Assembly: GCA_000437595.1 (NCBI GenBank)
Contig: FR899854.1
Location: 1-27,110 of the forward strand
Length of the DNA stretch: 27,110 bases
Reading direction: 5' to 3'
From: Faecalibacterium sp. CAG:74
GTDB lineage: Bacteria > Bacillota > Clostridia > Christensenellales > Aristaeellaceae
Shown piece by piece: positions 7,185 to 13,051 of the stretch. The notes beneath the pieces are model-generated. The model was not told where the DNA came from and ran no database searches. It was given only the letters and a program-made list of their open reading frames with translations. The first letter of the stretch is position 1. Each line of letters begins with the position of its first letter. The position numbers and the translations under genes were made by a program.

Positions 7185-7890
7185 GTGTTTTTTTCCCCTC
7201 TGCCTTTCGTTGAGCCATGCACCACGCGAAGCCGTCCGCACAGCGCTTCTCTGCGTCCTGAAAGTGATTTCCAACGTTCCATTGCAGCGTATGCCGCACG
7301 CCCCGCTCGCTGAGCCGTGCGTCCTCCCGTCGGATGGCGTCGCCGACGCTCGCAAGCACGGGATTGCGGCTCTTTTCCTCCCGGTCGCCCAAGCTGAGGT
7401 AGACGACGCGGCTGCGAAGCGCGTGCTGATCCGCATAATCCGCCCAGCCCGGAAACCACACCGACGGCGACATGGCAGCGACAGCAGCGAAATCATCCAC
7501 CTGCGCCGCGCTCCACAGGCTGAACAGCCCCGCCAGCGAATATCCGCCAAGGATGACAGGCGCATCCGGCGAAATCGCGTACTTCGCGCGCACTTCCGGC
7601 ATCAGGCGCGACCGCAGCCAATCCAGCGTATCCGCCGCGCCGTGCCCGAAGCCTTCCCTGCCGAACACAGGCGGCGCGTCCCACGGGGACAAATCCACAT
7701 TCCACGCTTCCACCGGAAACGCGACGTGCAGGAAGCTCCGCGTTGTCTGCGCGGCAAGCAGCGGCATTTCCTGCGAAAGCGTGTCCCGCGCGTCAATAGG
7801 CTGAAGCAGCACAAAATCCGGCTGATTGTGCAGGGTGACAAGGCAGCGTTTCTCCGCCAGCGCTTCGGCGGCAGGGAGCAAATCCGGCAT
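7165..7890 (-). CDS. Alpha/beta-hydrolase fold esterase
   Basis: This is a predicted cytoplasmic serine esterase of 241 aa. The nucleophile elbow GGYSLAG gives Ser118; Asp169 (SLGDREEK) and His209 (NVGNHFQD) are the likely remaining triad residues. GYSLAG followed by FxAVAAMSPSVWFPG resembles the putative-esterase/IroE-type branch. There is no signal peptide. The start at 7890 was preferred because the longer frame begins with TTG inside the promoter. AAAGG lies about 10 bases upstream. It is co-transcribed with the overlapping glycoside-hydrolase-like gene, which suggests removal of ester groups from an oligosaccharide before or after glycosidic cleavage. That link is inference. Confidence 0.82.
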   Translation of the reverse strand: MPDLLPAAEALAEKRCLVTLHNQPDFVLLQPIDARDTLSQEMPLLAAQTTRSFLHVAFPVEAWNVDLSPWDAPPVFGREGFGHGAADTLDWLRSRLMPEVRAKYAISPDAPVILGGYSLAGLFSLWSAAQVDDFAAVAAMSPSVWFPGWADYADQHALRSRVVYLSLGDREEKSRNPVLASVGDAIRREDARLSERGVRHTLQWNVGNHFQDAEKRCADGFAWCMAQRKAEGKKTHEHETV

Positions 7891-7921
7891 ATCCGCACGA
7901 CCTTTCCGTTGGATTGCATCC

Positions 7922-7950
7922 AGTATACCAGATTCGCCCGAAAAGCACAA
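7922..7950 (-). promoter_or_regulatory. Promoter of the esterase-glycosidase operon
   Basis: On the minus strand TTGTGC (7945-7950), a 17-base spacer and TATACT (7922-7927) lie about 30 bases before the esterase ATG. The neighbouring palindromic element begins immediately upstream, at 7954. Confidence 0.65.
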
Positions 7951-7953
7951 GTG

Positions 7954-8100
7954 ATACTAATTCGATTCTAAAACATGGCATCGAGCATAGCAGATTTTTC
8001 GTTCTGGCAAAGCTGAGTGAAGCGAGGCGTACTGGAGATACGCGCGAGCGGAACGATGCAAAGCCAGGGCGGAAAAGATGCTGTGCGAATGACATGGTTT
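7954..8100. repeat. MITE-like palindromic element, copy A
   Basis: This copy begins ATACTAATTCGATTCTAAAA and contains ATTTTTCG..CTGGC, as copy B does. It has an internal hairpin GCGTA/TACGC (8027-8031 with 8039-8043). The reverse complement of its right part (CATGTCATTCGCACAGCA...CCGCCCTGGC) matches its left part (CATGGCATCGAGCATAGCAG...TTCTGGC), so the whole forms a long imperfect palindrome. No coding capacity is credible. Confidence 0.7.
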
Positions 8101-8261
8101 ATACTATTTCCAAATGAGAATGCGCCAAGATGCGAAGCGAATTTTTCGCGCTGGCTAACGCGAATGAAACGCAGCGTAGCAGCGCTACGCTAAGTGGAAT
8201 GAGCGGACGCAAGCGCGGAAAAGGCGCGAGCAGATGGCGCAGGTGAATTTGGAAATAGTAT
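8101..8261. repeat. MITE-like palindromic element, copy B
   Basis: The terminal inverted repeats are perfect over 15 bp: ATACTATTTCCAAAT at 8101-8115 and its complement at 8247-8261. Weaker pairing continues for about 50 bp from each end. An 8-bp hairpin AGCGTAGC/GCTACGCT with an AGC loop lies in the centre (8173-8191). It directly follows copy A and ends 3 bases from the DUF4097 stop codon, so it may serve as that operon's terminator. A third copy lies at 1-59. Confidence 0.82.
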
Positions 8262-8263
8262 TA

Positions 8264-9649
8264 TCAGTGAATCTCAATATCCCCCGAAACGCTCCGGATG
8301 CTGCCCGTCACGGTTCTGCTGCCCCTGCGCCCGGAACGGCGCATCGAAATGTCACCGGAACGGCTGTGGACGTCGATGTTGTTCATCCCTGTGTCGTCCG
8401 GCAGTTCCACGTCGATGTCGCCGGAGGTCGTGCTGCCGTTGATGAGCGACAGCGCGCCCGTGAAGCGCAGGTCTAAGTCGCCCGAAACGCTACTAAAGTC
8501 GCACTGCCGCACCTTCGCTTCCAGCTCCACATCGCCGCTGGTGCTGGCAAATTTCAGATGGTCGTAATCGCCGTGAATCTCCACGTCGCCGCTGACGGTG
8601 GAAATCTGCACATCGTTTGCATCGGCTTCAATGTTGATATCGCCGCTGGTGGTGGTGAATGCGCCGCGATTCAGCGGGGCGAACAGTTCGACGCTGATGT
8701 CGCCGGATGTGCTGGTAAAGTTCAGGTCGGTGACGTGGATGTCGCGCGCCTCGATGTCGCCGGAGGTCGTCAGGACGCTAATGGGCTTGTCGAAGCTGCG
8801 CGGGATGCACAGCGTCACGTCGCCAATGCTGCGGGAAACGGTGATGTTCGGCTTGATGCTGGAGAACAGCTTGCCCAGTTCCTGCCCGAAGCGGGAAGCG
8901 GTGCTGGCGAAGCTGTCAATCATGCTTTCGATGCTGTTCGGGTTCTTGCCGTCACCCGTGCTTTCCTGCTTGAACCCCATCTTCGACATGTTGTCCGAGA
9001 ATTCTTTAGCGTGCTGCTCGAATTCCTTGGCGTGTCGCTCGGCTTCCGCTTCCACCTGCTTGTCGCTCTTCTTGTCGCCGAAGAAGAAATATTCGCCGTT
9101 CGGCTTCTTCACATACAGCCGCCCGTTGGCGAAACTGCCGCTGACGGTGAAGCTGCTTCGGTTGCGCTTCGGGGCATCGGGGTCGCGGCAGACGCGCAGA
9201 ACGCCGTCCTCGATGCGGCAGATGGACGCTTTTGCGCCTTCAGCGTCCTCAAAGAGAACGTGTAGGTCGTCGTCCGGCGATTCCTCCAAATGCACATCGT
9301 CGCACACCATCGTCATTTCGATGCGCCCAATATCCGCCGGATGGAAAGTGAAATCCGTCTGCTCGCCGTCTCCATCGTCATCGCCCGGCACATCCGCGCT
9401 CTTCGGCGCTTCTTCCGCTTCGGGCGCTTCAGACTTCTTCGGGTACTGGCTGATGACATCCTCCATGCCCTTCAAGCTCTCGACGACGGCGGCAATCGCG
9501 TCATCGTCGCTCAGCCCGCGGGACGTCATGTCCTGATAGCGCTCTTGGCAGTTGCTCATCGTCTCGTCGTAGAGCGCCTGCACCTCGTCCGTCATTTCCA
9601 CATCCTGAAAGAGCAGATTCACAATCCGCTCAACCGTTTCGTTACGCAT
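8264..9649 (-). CDS. DUF4097 beta-helix protein with N-terminal helical module
   Basis: The 461-aa protein begins with a helical module (MRNETVERIVNLL... SRGLSDDDAIAAVVESLKGM), like the HAAS-type region that often precedes DUF4097. An acidic linker follows. From residue ~292 to the end there is a regular beta repeat with nine SGD motifs (TTSGDIEA, STSGDISV, TTSGDINI, and so on) about 20 residues apart, diagnostic of the DUF4097 putative adhesin domain. There is no signal peptide or membrane span, so despite the family name it is probably cytoplasmic. AGGAGG lies 9 bases before the ATG. It is the third gene of a padR operon and overlaps the 52-aa ORF by 8 bases. Its molecular role is unknown; such operons are often linked to envelope stress. 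Confidence 0.88.
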   Translation of the reverse strand: MRNETVERIVNLLFQDVEMTDEVQALYDETMSNCQERYQDMTSRGLSDDDAIAAVVESLKGMEDVISQYPKKSEAPEAEEAPKSADVPGDDDGDGEQTDFTFHPADIGRIEMTMVCDDVHLEESPDDDLHVLFEDAEGAKASICRIEDGVLRVCRDPDAPKRNRSSFTVSGSFANGRLYVKKPNGEYFFFGDKKSDKQVEAEAERHAKEFEQHAKEFSDNMSKMGFKQESTGDGKNPNSIESMIDSFASTASRFGQELGKLFSSIKPNITVSRSIGDVTLCIPRSFDKPISVLTTSGDIEARDIHVTDLNFTSTSGDISVELFAPLNRGAFTTTSGDINIEADANDVQISTVSGDVEIHGDYDHLKFASTSGDVELEAKVRQCDFSSVSGDLDLRFTGALSLINGSTTSGDIDVELPDDTGMNNIDVHSRSGDISMRRSGRRGSRTVTGSIRSVSGDIEIH

Positions 9650-9800
9650 AGTGCTGTTCCTCCTGATTCTCCTGATTTGCGTTCTGCAGCCGCTGCCGGC
9701 TGATTTCCTCCCACGAGATGGTATCGCCAATTAAACGCTCCGCCAGAGAAAAGTCCGAAAACGGCGTTACCCGGCGGAATGCGAAAATTTCTTTGCACAT
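9642..9800 (-). CDS. Small 52-aa protein of unknown function in the padR-DUF4097 operon
   Basis: This short frame has a good ribosome binding site (GGAGGG, 8-9 bases before the ATG). It lies 4 bases after the padR stop and overlaps the DUF4097 start by 8 bases, as expected of a real coupled gene. The N-terminus MCKEIFAFRRVTPFSDF is partly aromatic. The C-terminus is rich in Gln, Asn and Glu (RQRLQNANQENQEEQ). There is no membrane span and I do not recognise a family. It could instead be a translated leader that couples padR to the DUF4097 gene. Confidence 0.6.
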   Translation of the reverse strand: MCKEIFAFRRVTPFSDFSLAERLIGDTISWEEISRQRLQNANQENQEEQHYA

Positions 9801-9804
9801 AATG

Positions 9805-10131
9805 TTATCCCTCCAATAGCTGGTCAAGCTGGCGTTTCGTGTCCTCCCACGCCGCCAAATCGCTGATGAGCTTTTCCTGCCCCAGTGCCGTGATGGCGTA
9901 GTAGCGGCGGCGCGCGCCGGACGTCTCGCTGCCCCAGTAGGACTGAATCAGTCCGGCGGCCTCCAGCCGGCGGAAAGCAGTGTACAGCGTCGCTTCCTTC
10001 AGCTCCACCTCGCCGCCGCTGAGCGTCGAAATGGTCTTGTTGATTTGGTAGCCGTAGCTGTCGCCGTGGGAAAGCTGGTGCAGAATAATGGTGTCGGTAT
10101 AGCCGCGAAGAATATCTGCGGACAATGCCAT
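9805..10131 (-). CDS. PadR-family transcriptional regulator
   Basis: This is a 108-aa winged-helix repressor of the short PadR (PadR-s2) type. The DNA-binding region reads LRGYTDTIILHQLSHGDSYGYQI... ELKEATLYTAFRRLEAAGLI followed by the wing SGARRRYYAIT. A C-terminal helix (AAWEDTKRQLDQLL) would form the dimer. The start at 10131 has AGGAGG 8 bases upstream; the GTG three codons earlier is too close to it. It is the first gene of a three-gene operon. Its promoter overlaps inverted repeats, so autoregulation is likely. It diverges from the isocitrate dehydrogenase gene. Confidence 0.92.
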   Translation of the reverse strand: MALSADILRGYTDTIILHQLSHGDSYGYQINKTISTLSGGEVELKEATLYTAFRRLEAAGLIQSYWGSETSGARRRYYAITALGQEKLISDLAAWEDTKRQLDQLLEG

Positions 10132-10165
10132 ATGCTTCACCTCCTATGGTTCATCCCTTGTCTTG

Positions 10166-10225
10166 GTATCTCGCCTTGACGAGTATAACTATATCACAAG
10201 ATACATCACCTGTCAAGGTATCTTG
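10166..10225. promoter_or_regulatory. Candidate PadR operator: four related GTATCT half-sites
   Basis: CAAGATAC (10197-10204) and GTATCTTG (10218-10225) are perfect inverted arms with a 13-base spacer and flank the -35 region. GTATCTCG (10166-10173) and CGAGTATA (10180-10187) form a second, imperfect pair just past the -10. The two GGTATCT copies are 52 bases apart, about five helical turns. Assignment to PadR rests on position only. Confidence 0.55.
10188..10216 (-). promoter_or_regulatory. Promoter of the padR operon
   Basis: On the minus strand a perfect TTGACA (10211-10216), a 17-base spacer and TATAGT (10188-10193) lie about 55 bases before padR. The promoter is embedded in the inverted repeats listed separately. 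Confidence 0.85.
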
Positions 10226-10286
10226 CGAGAAATATTTTTGTTTTTTTGCAAGCCGCAGCCGCTCCTGTTCTTTTGCTGTTTCACCC

Positions 10287-10315
10287 TTGCGAAAAGGGAA
10301 GGCGTGGGGTACAAT
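10287..10315 (+). promoter_or_regulatory. Promoter of the isocitrate dehydrogenase gene
   Basis: TTGCGA (10287-10292), a 17-base spacer and TACAAT (10310-10315) lie 63 bases before the ATG. It is divergent from the padR promoter, about 70 bases away. Confidence 0.6.
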
Positions 10316-10378
10316 GGAAGCGTAAAAAATCTGCGGTGCAAGGAAGCATCAGCGGAAAGGCAAGGAGAGCGTATTATT

Positions 10379-11578
10379 ATGGAAAAGATTCAGATGAAAA
10401 CGCCGCTGGTGGAGATGGATGGCGACGAAATGACCCGCATCCTGTGGGCAGACATCAAGCAGCTGCTGATTGAGCCGTTCGTGGACTTAAAGACGGAGTA
10501 TTACGATCTCGGTCTGCCGCACCGCGACGAAACGCGTGATCAGGTGACGATTGACAGCGCCAACGCAACGAAGAAGTACGGCGTCGCGGTCAAGTGCGCG
10601 ACCATCACTCCGAACGCCCAGCGCGTGACGGAGTACAACCTGCACGAGATGTGGAAGTCGCCCAACGGCACGATTCGCGCTATGCTCGACGGCACGGTCT
10701 TCCGCGCGCCGATTCTCGTCAGCGGCGTTCGCCCAACAGTCCGCACTTGGCAGCAGCCGATTACCATCGCCCGTCATGCCTATGGCGACGTCTACCGCAA
10801 TTCGGAAATTCGCATCCCCGGCGCGGGCAAGGCGGAGTTGGTGTTCACGGGCGCGGATGGGCAGGAGATTCGCCAGACGATTTTCGATTTCAAGGGGCCG
10901 GGCGTCGTGCAGGGCATTCATAATCTGGATGCGTCGATTACGTCCTTTGCCCATGCCTGCTTCCAGTACGCGCTGTCGGTCAAGCAGGACTTGTGGTTCT
11001 CCACGAAGGATACCATCAGCAAGACCTACGACCACCGCTTCAAGGACATTTTCCAAGAAATTTTCGATGCGCAGTATAAGGAAAAGTTTGAGCAGGCGGG
11101 TATTACCTATTTCTATACGCTGATTGATGATGCCGTGGCGCGCGTCGTGCGCAGCAAGGGCGGGTTTATCTGGGCGTGCAAGAACTACGATGGCGACGTG
11201 ATGTCCGACATGGTGGCGACGGCGTTCGGTTCCCTGGCGATGATGACTTCCGTGCTCGTTTCGCCGGACGGCAAGTTTGAGTACGAAGCCGCGCATGGCA
11301 CAGTCACGCGCCATTACTACAAGTATCTGAAGGGCGAGGAGACATCGACCAACCCCGTCGCGACGATTTTCGCGTGGTCTGGCGCGCTCCGCAAGCGCGG
11401 CGAACTGGATCATCTGCCGGACTTGATGGCGTTCGCCGACAAGCTGGAAAAAGCGACTATCGATACCATCGAAAGCGGCGTAATGACCAAAGATCTTGCG
11501 CTGCTGTGGGAGGGGACGCCCGCGCAGGCGGTCAACAGCCGCACGTTCCTCGAAGCTATTGCGTCGCGCATGGCGTAA
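10379..11578 (+). CDS. icd: NADP-dependent isocitrate dehydrogenase (homodimeric, eukaryote-like type)
   Basis: The enzyme oxidatively decarboxylates isocitrate to 2-oxoglutarate in the cytoplasm. It is 399 aa, near the ~400 aa usual for this subfamily. Clear motifs are MDGDEMTRILW near the N-terminus, the substrate loop KSPNGTIRAMLDGTVFRAPI, GDVYRNSE, the metal and active-site region YTLIDDAVARVVRSKGGFIWACKNYDGDVMSD, and the cofactor loop EAAHGTVTRHYYKYLKGEETSTNP. These match the human IDH1/Thermotoga-like class rather than the E. coli Icd class. The start at 10379 has AAGGAGAG about 10 bases upstream; the longer frame would run through the promoter. It seems to be a single-gene unit supplying 2-oxoglutarate and NADPH. 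Confidence 0.96.
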   Translation: MEKIQMKTPLVEMDGDEMTRILWADIKQLLIEPFVDLKTEYYDLGLPHRDETRDQVTIDSANATKKYGVAVKCATITPNAQRVTEYNLHEMWKSPNGTIRAMLDGTVFRAPILVSGVRPTVRTWQQPITIARHAYGDVYRNSEIRIPGAGKAELVFTGADGQEIRQTIFDFKGPGVVQGIHNLDASITSFAHACFQYALSVKQDLWFSTKDTISKTYDHRFKDIFQEIFDAQYKEKFEQAGITYFYTLIDDAVARVVRSKGGFIWACKNYDGDVMSDMVATAFGSLAMMTSVLVSPDGKFEYEAAHGTVTRHYYKYLKGEETSTNPVATIFAWSGALRKRGELDHLPDLMAFADKLEKATIDTIESGVMTKDLALLWEGTPAQAVNSRTFLEAIASRMA

Positions 11579-11613
11579 GATGCTGTAGTGACTTTTTGCC
11601 CATAGCTTCTTTT

Positions 11614-11649
11614 GCGGATGCTTTCCTGCTGCTTACGGGAGGCATCCGC
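11614..11649 (+). terminator. Possible terminator after icd
   Basis: Stem GCGGATGC/GCATCCGC (11614-11621 with 11642-11649) lies 36 bases after the stop and is followed only by TATTTGG. The weak T-run makes this uncertain. The rest of the 327-base gap to the epimerase gene holds an inverted repeat, a promoter and a leader hairpin, and no gene. Confidence 0.45.
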
Positions 11650-11726
11650 TATTTGGTATGCGCGGAATGTGATGGTAGGATGAAAAACGTGTCTGTCCCT
11701 ATCACCGCTTTTGACATGCCGCTTCA

Positions 11727-11793
11727 CATTCGCAAGGAAAACATGGCAAAAAAGCGCGAATTAGCGTGAAATAGCCATTTTCATGTGCGAATG
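11727..11793. repeat. Imperfect inverted repeat between icd and the epimerase gene
   Basis: The left arm CATTCGCAAGGAAAACATGGC (11727-11747, written here as its core CATTCGCA...TGGC) pairs with GCCATTTTCATGTGCGAATG (11774-11793). The arms share CATTCGCA, GAAAA and TGGC and are separated by 26 bases. It ends just before the -35 box of the next promoter, so it may be a regulatory site or a repeat remnant. Confidence 0.4.
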
Positions 11794-11798
11794 GAGTG

Positions 11799-11827
11799 TT
11801 GATTTTTGAACAAAAACAGACTATAAT
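11799..11827 (+). promoter_or_regulatory. Promoter of the exopolysaccharide operon
   Basis: TTGATT (11799-11804), a 17-base spacer and a perfect TATAAT (11822-11827) lie about 79 bases before the epimerase ATG. No other good promoter was seen within the following 15 kb of tightly spaced same-strand genes. Confidence 0.8.
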
Positions 11828-11861
11828 GGAATTGTACTGCAAATGGCATTTCAAGGCAGCA

Positions 11862-11885
11862 ACGGATGAGAATCGGCTCATCCGT
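11862..11885 (+). promoter_or_regulatory. Leader hairpin in the epimerase 5' UTR
   Basis: A perfect 9-bp stem ACGGATGAG/CTCATCCGT with a 6-base loop lies directly before the ribosome binding site (AAAGGAGA, 11887-11894). There is no U-run, so it is not a terminator. It may stabilise the mRNA or affect translation initiation. Confidence 0.5.
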
Positions 11886-11905
11886 GAAAGGAGAATCTTC
11901 GCAAG

Positions 11906-12997
11906 ATGAAGAAAATCATGCTTGTTTTCGGAACTCGACCGGAGGGCATCAAGATGTGTCCGCTGGTCAATGAGCTGAAGCGCCGCCCGCAGGTGCAGAC
12001 CGTTGTCTGCGTCACGGGGCAGCACAAGCAGATGCTTCAGCAGGTGCTGGATGCGTTTTCGGTCGTGCCGGATTACGATTTGGCGATTATGCAGCCGAAC
12101 CAGACGCTTTTCGATGTTACTACCGCTATCCTGACGCGCATTCAGGCAGTTCTCAATCAGGAGAAGCCTGATTTGACGCTCGTGCATGGTGATACCAGCA
12201 CGGCATTTGTTACCGCACTGGCGTGCTTCTATCTGCATATTCCGGTTGGACATGTGGAGGCTGGGCTTCGCACCTACAACCTCGAAAGCCCTTTCCCGGA
12301 AGAGTTCAACCGGCAAGCAGTTTCACTGATTTGCCGGTATCATTTTGCGCCGACGGAAAAGGCAAAGCAGAACCTGCTGCGCGAGGGCAAAGACGAATCG
12401 TCTATCTTCGTGACGGGCAACACCTCCATCGACGCGCTGAAAACCACCGTTCGCGCGGATTACACCCACCCGGAACTGACGTGGGCGCAGGGTAGCCGCC
12501 TGATTCTCATCACCGCGCATCGGCGGGAGAACCTTGGCGAAGCTATGCACCATATGTTCCGCGCGATTCGCCGCGTATTGACAGAGCACCCCGATGTCAA
12601 GGCACTCTACCCGATTCACCTGAATCCAGTTGTTCGGCAGGAAGCGGCGGAAGAACTGTCCGGGCTGGAACGGCTGCACATTATCGAGCCGCTGGATGTG
12701 CTGGATTTCCACAATATCATGGCGCACAGCACGTTGATTCTGACCGATTCCGGCGGTATTCAGGAGGAAGCGCCTGGTCTGGGCAAGCCTGTTTTGGTCA
12801 TGCGCGACACGACCGAGCGCCCGGAGGGCGTTGCGGCGGGCACGCTCAAGCTCGTCGGCACGTCGGAAGAGACGATTTACCGCGAGTTTACGCGTCTGCT
12901 GGATGACCCGGCGGCTTACGCGGCGATGGCGCACGCCAGCAATCCCTACGGCGACGGACACGCCTGCGAACGGATTGCGGATATTCTGTGTGAATAA
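11906..12997 (+). CDS. wecB: UDP-N-acetylglucosamine 2-epimerase (non-hydrolysing)
   Basis: This cytoplasmic enzyme interconverts UDP-GlcNAc and UDP-ManNAc. The 363-aa length is usual for WecB/MnaA. Family motifs are in order: FGTRPEGIKM (residues 8-17; Gly replaces the usual Ala of RPEAIKM), HGDTST (94-99), VGHVEAGLRT (114-123), PEEFNR (131-136), VTGNTSID (169-176), HRREN (205-209), DSGGIQEE (281-288) and RDTTERPEG (300-308). It heads the operon, with 54 bases to the next gene and no terminator between, so it probably supplies UDP-ManNAc to the polymer made by the downstream synthase. It could equally serve teichoic-acid or other wall glycan synthesis. Confidence 0.93.
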   Translation: MKKIMLVFGTRPEGIKMCPLVNELKRRPQVQTVVCVTGQHKQMLQQVLDAFSVVPDYDLAIMQPNQTLFDVTTAILTRIQAVLNQEKPDLTLVHGDTSTAFVTALACFYLHIPVGHVEAGLRTYNLESPFPEEFNRQAVSLICRYHFAPTEKAKQNLLREGKDESSIFVTGNTSIDALKTTVRADYTHPELTWAQGSRLILITAHRRENLGEAMHHMFRAIRRVLTEHPDVKALYPIHLNPVVRQEAAEELSGLERLHIIEPLDVLDFHNIMAHSTLILTDSGGIQEEAPGLGKPVLVMRDTTERPEGVAAGTLKLVGTSEETIYREFTRLLDDPAAYAAMAHASNPYGDGHACERIADILCE

Positions 12998-13051
12998 ACC
13001 GCGCTGGGCGCACATACAATCATCGTCGAAACACGGGGAGGAGCGTTCCTC

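Noticed and set aside
7185..7565. Long N-terminal extension of the glycoside-hydrolase-like protein
   Set aside because: It runs in a shadow frame of the esterase. The ATG at 7184 has a ribosome binding site and starts the recognisable domain.
10163..10378. N-terminal extension of isocitrate dehydrogenase
   Set aside because: It crosses both divergent promoters, and the family length fits the 10379 start.
11374..11769. Plus-strand open frame running out of icd
   Set aside because: Most of it is an alternative frame of icd, with no ribosome binding site and no recognisable domain.
11862..11885. Leader hairpin considered as a riboswitch
   Set aside because: Only one simple stem is present, with no recognisable aptamer core and no alternative terminator.
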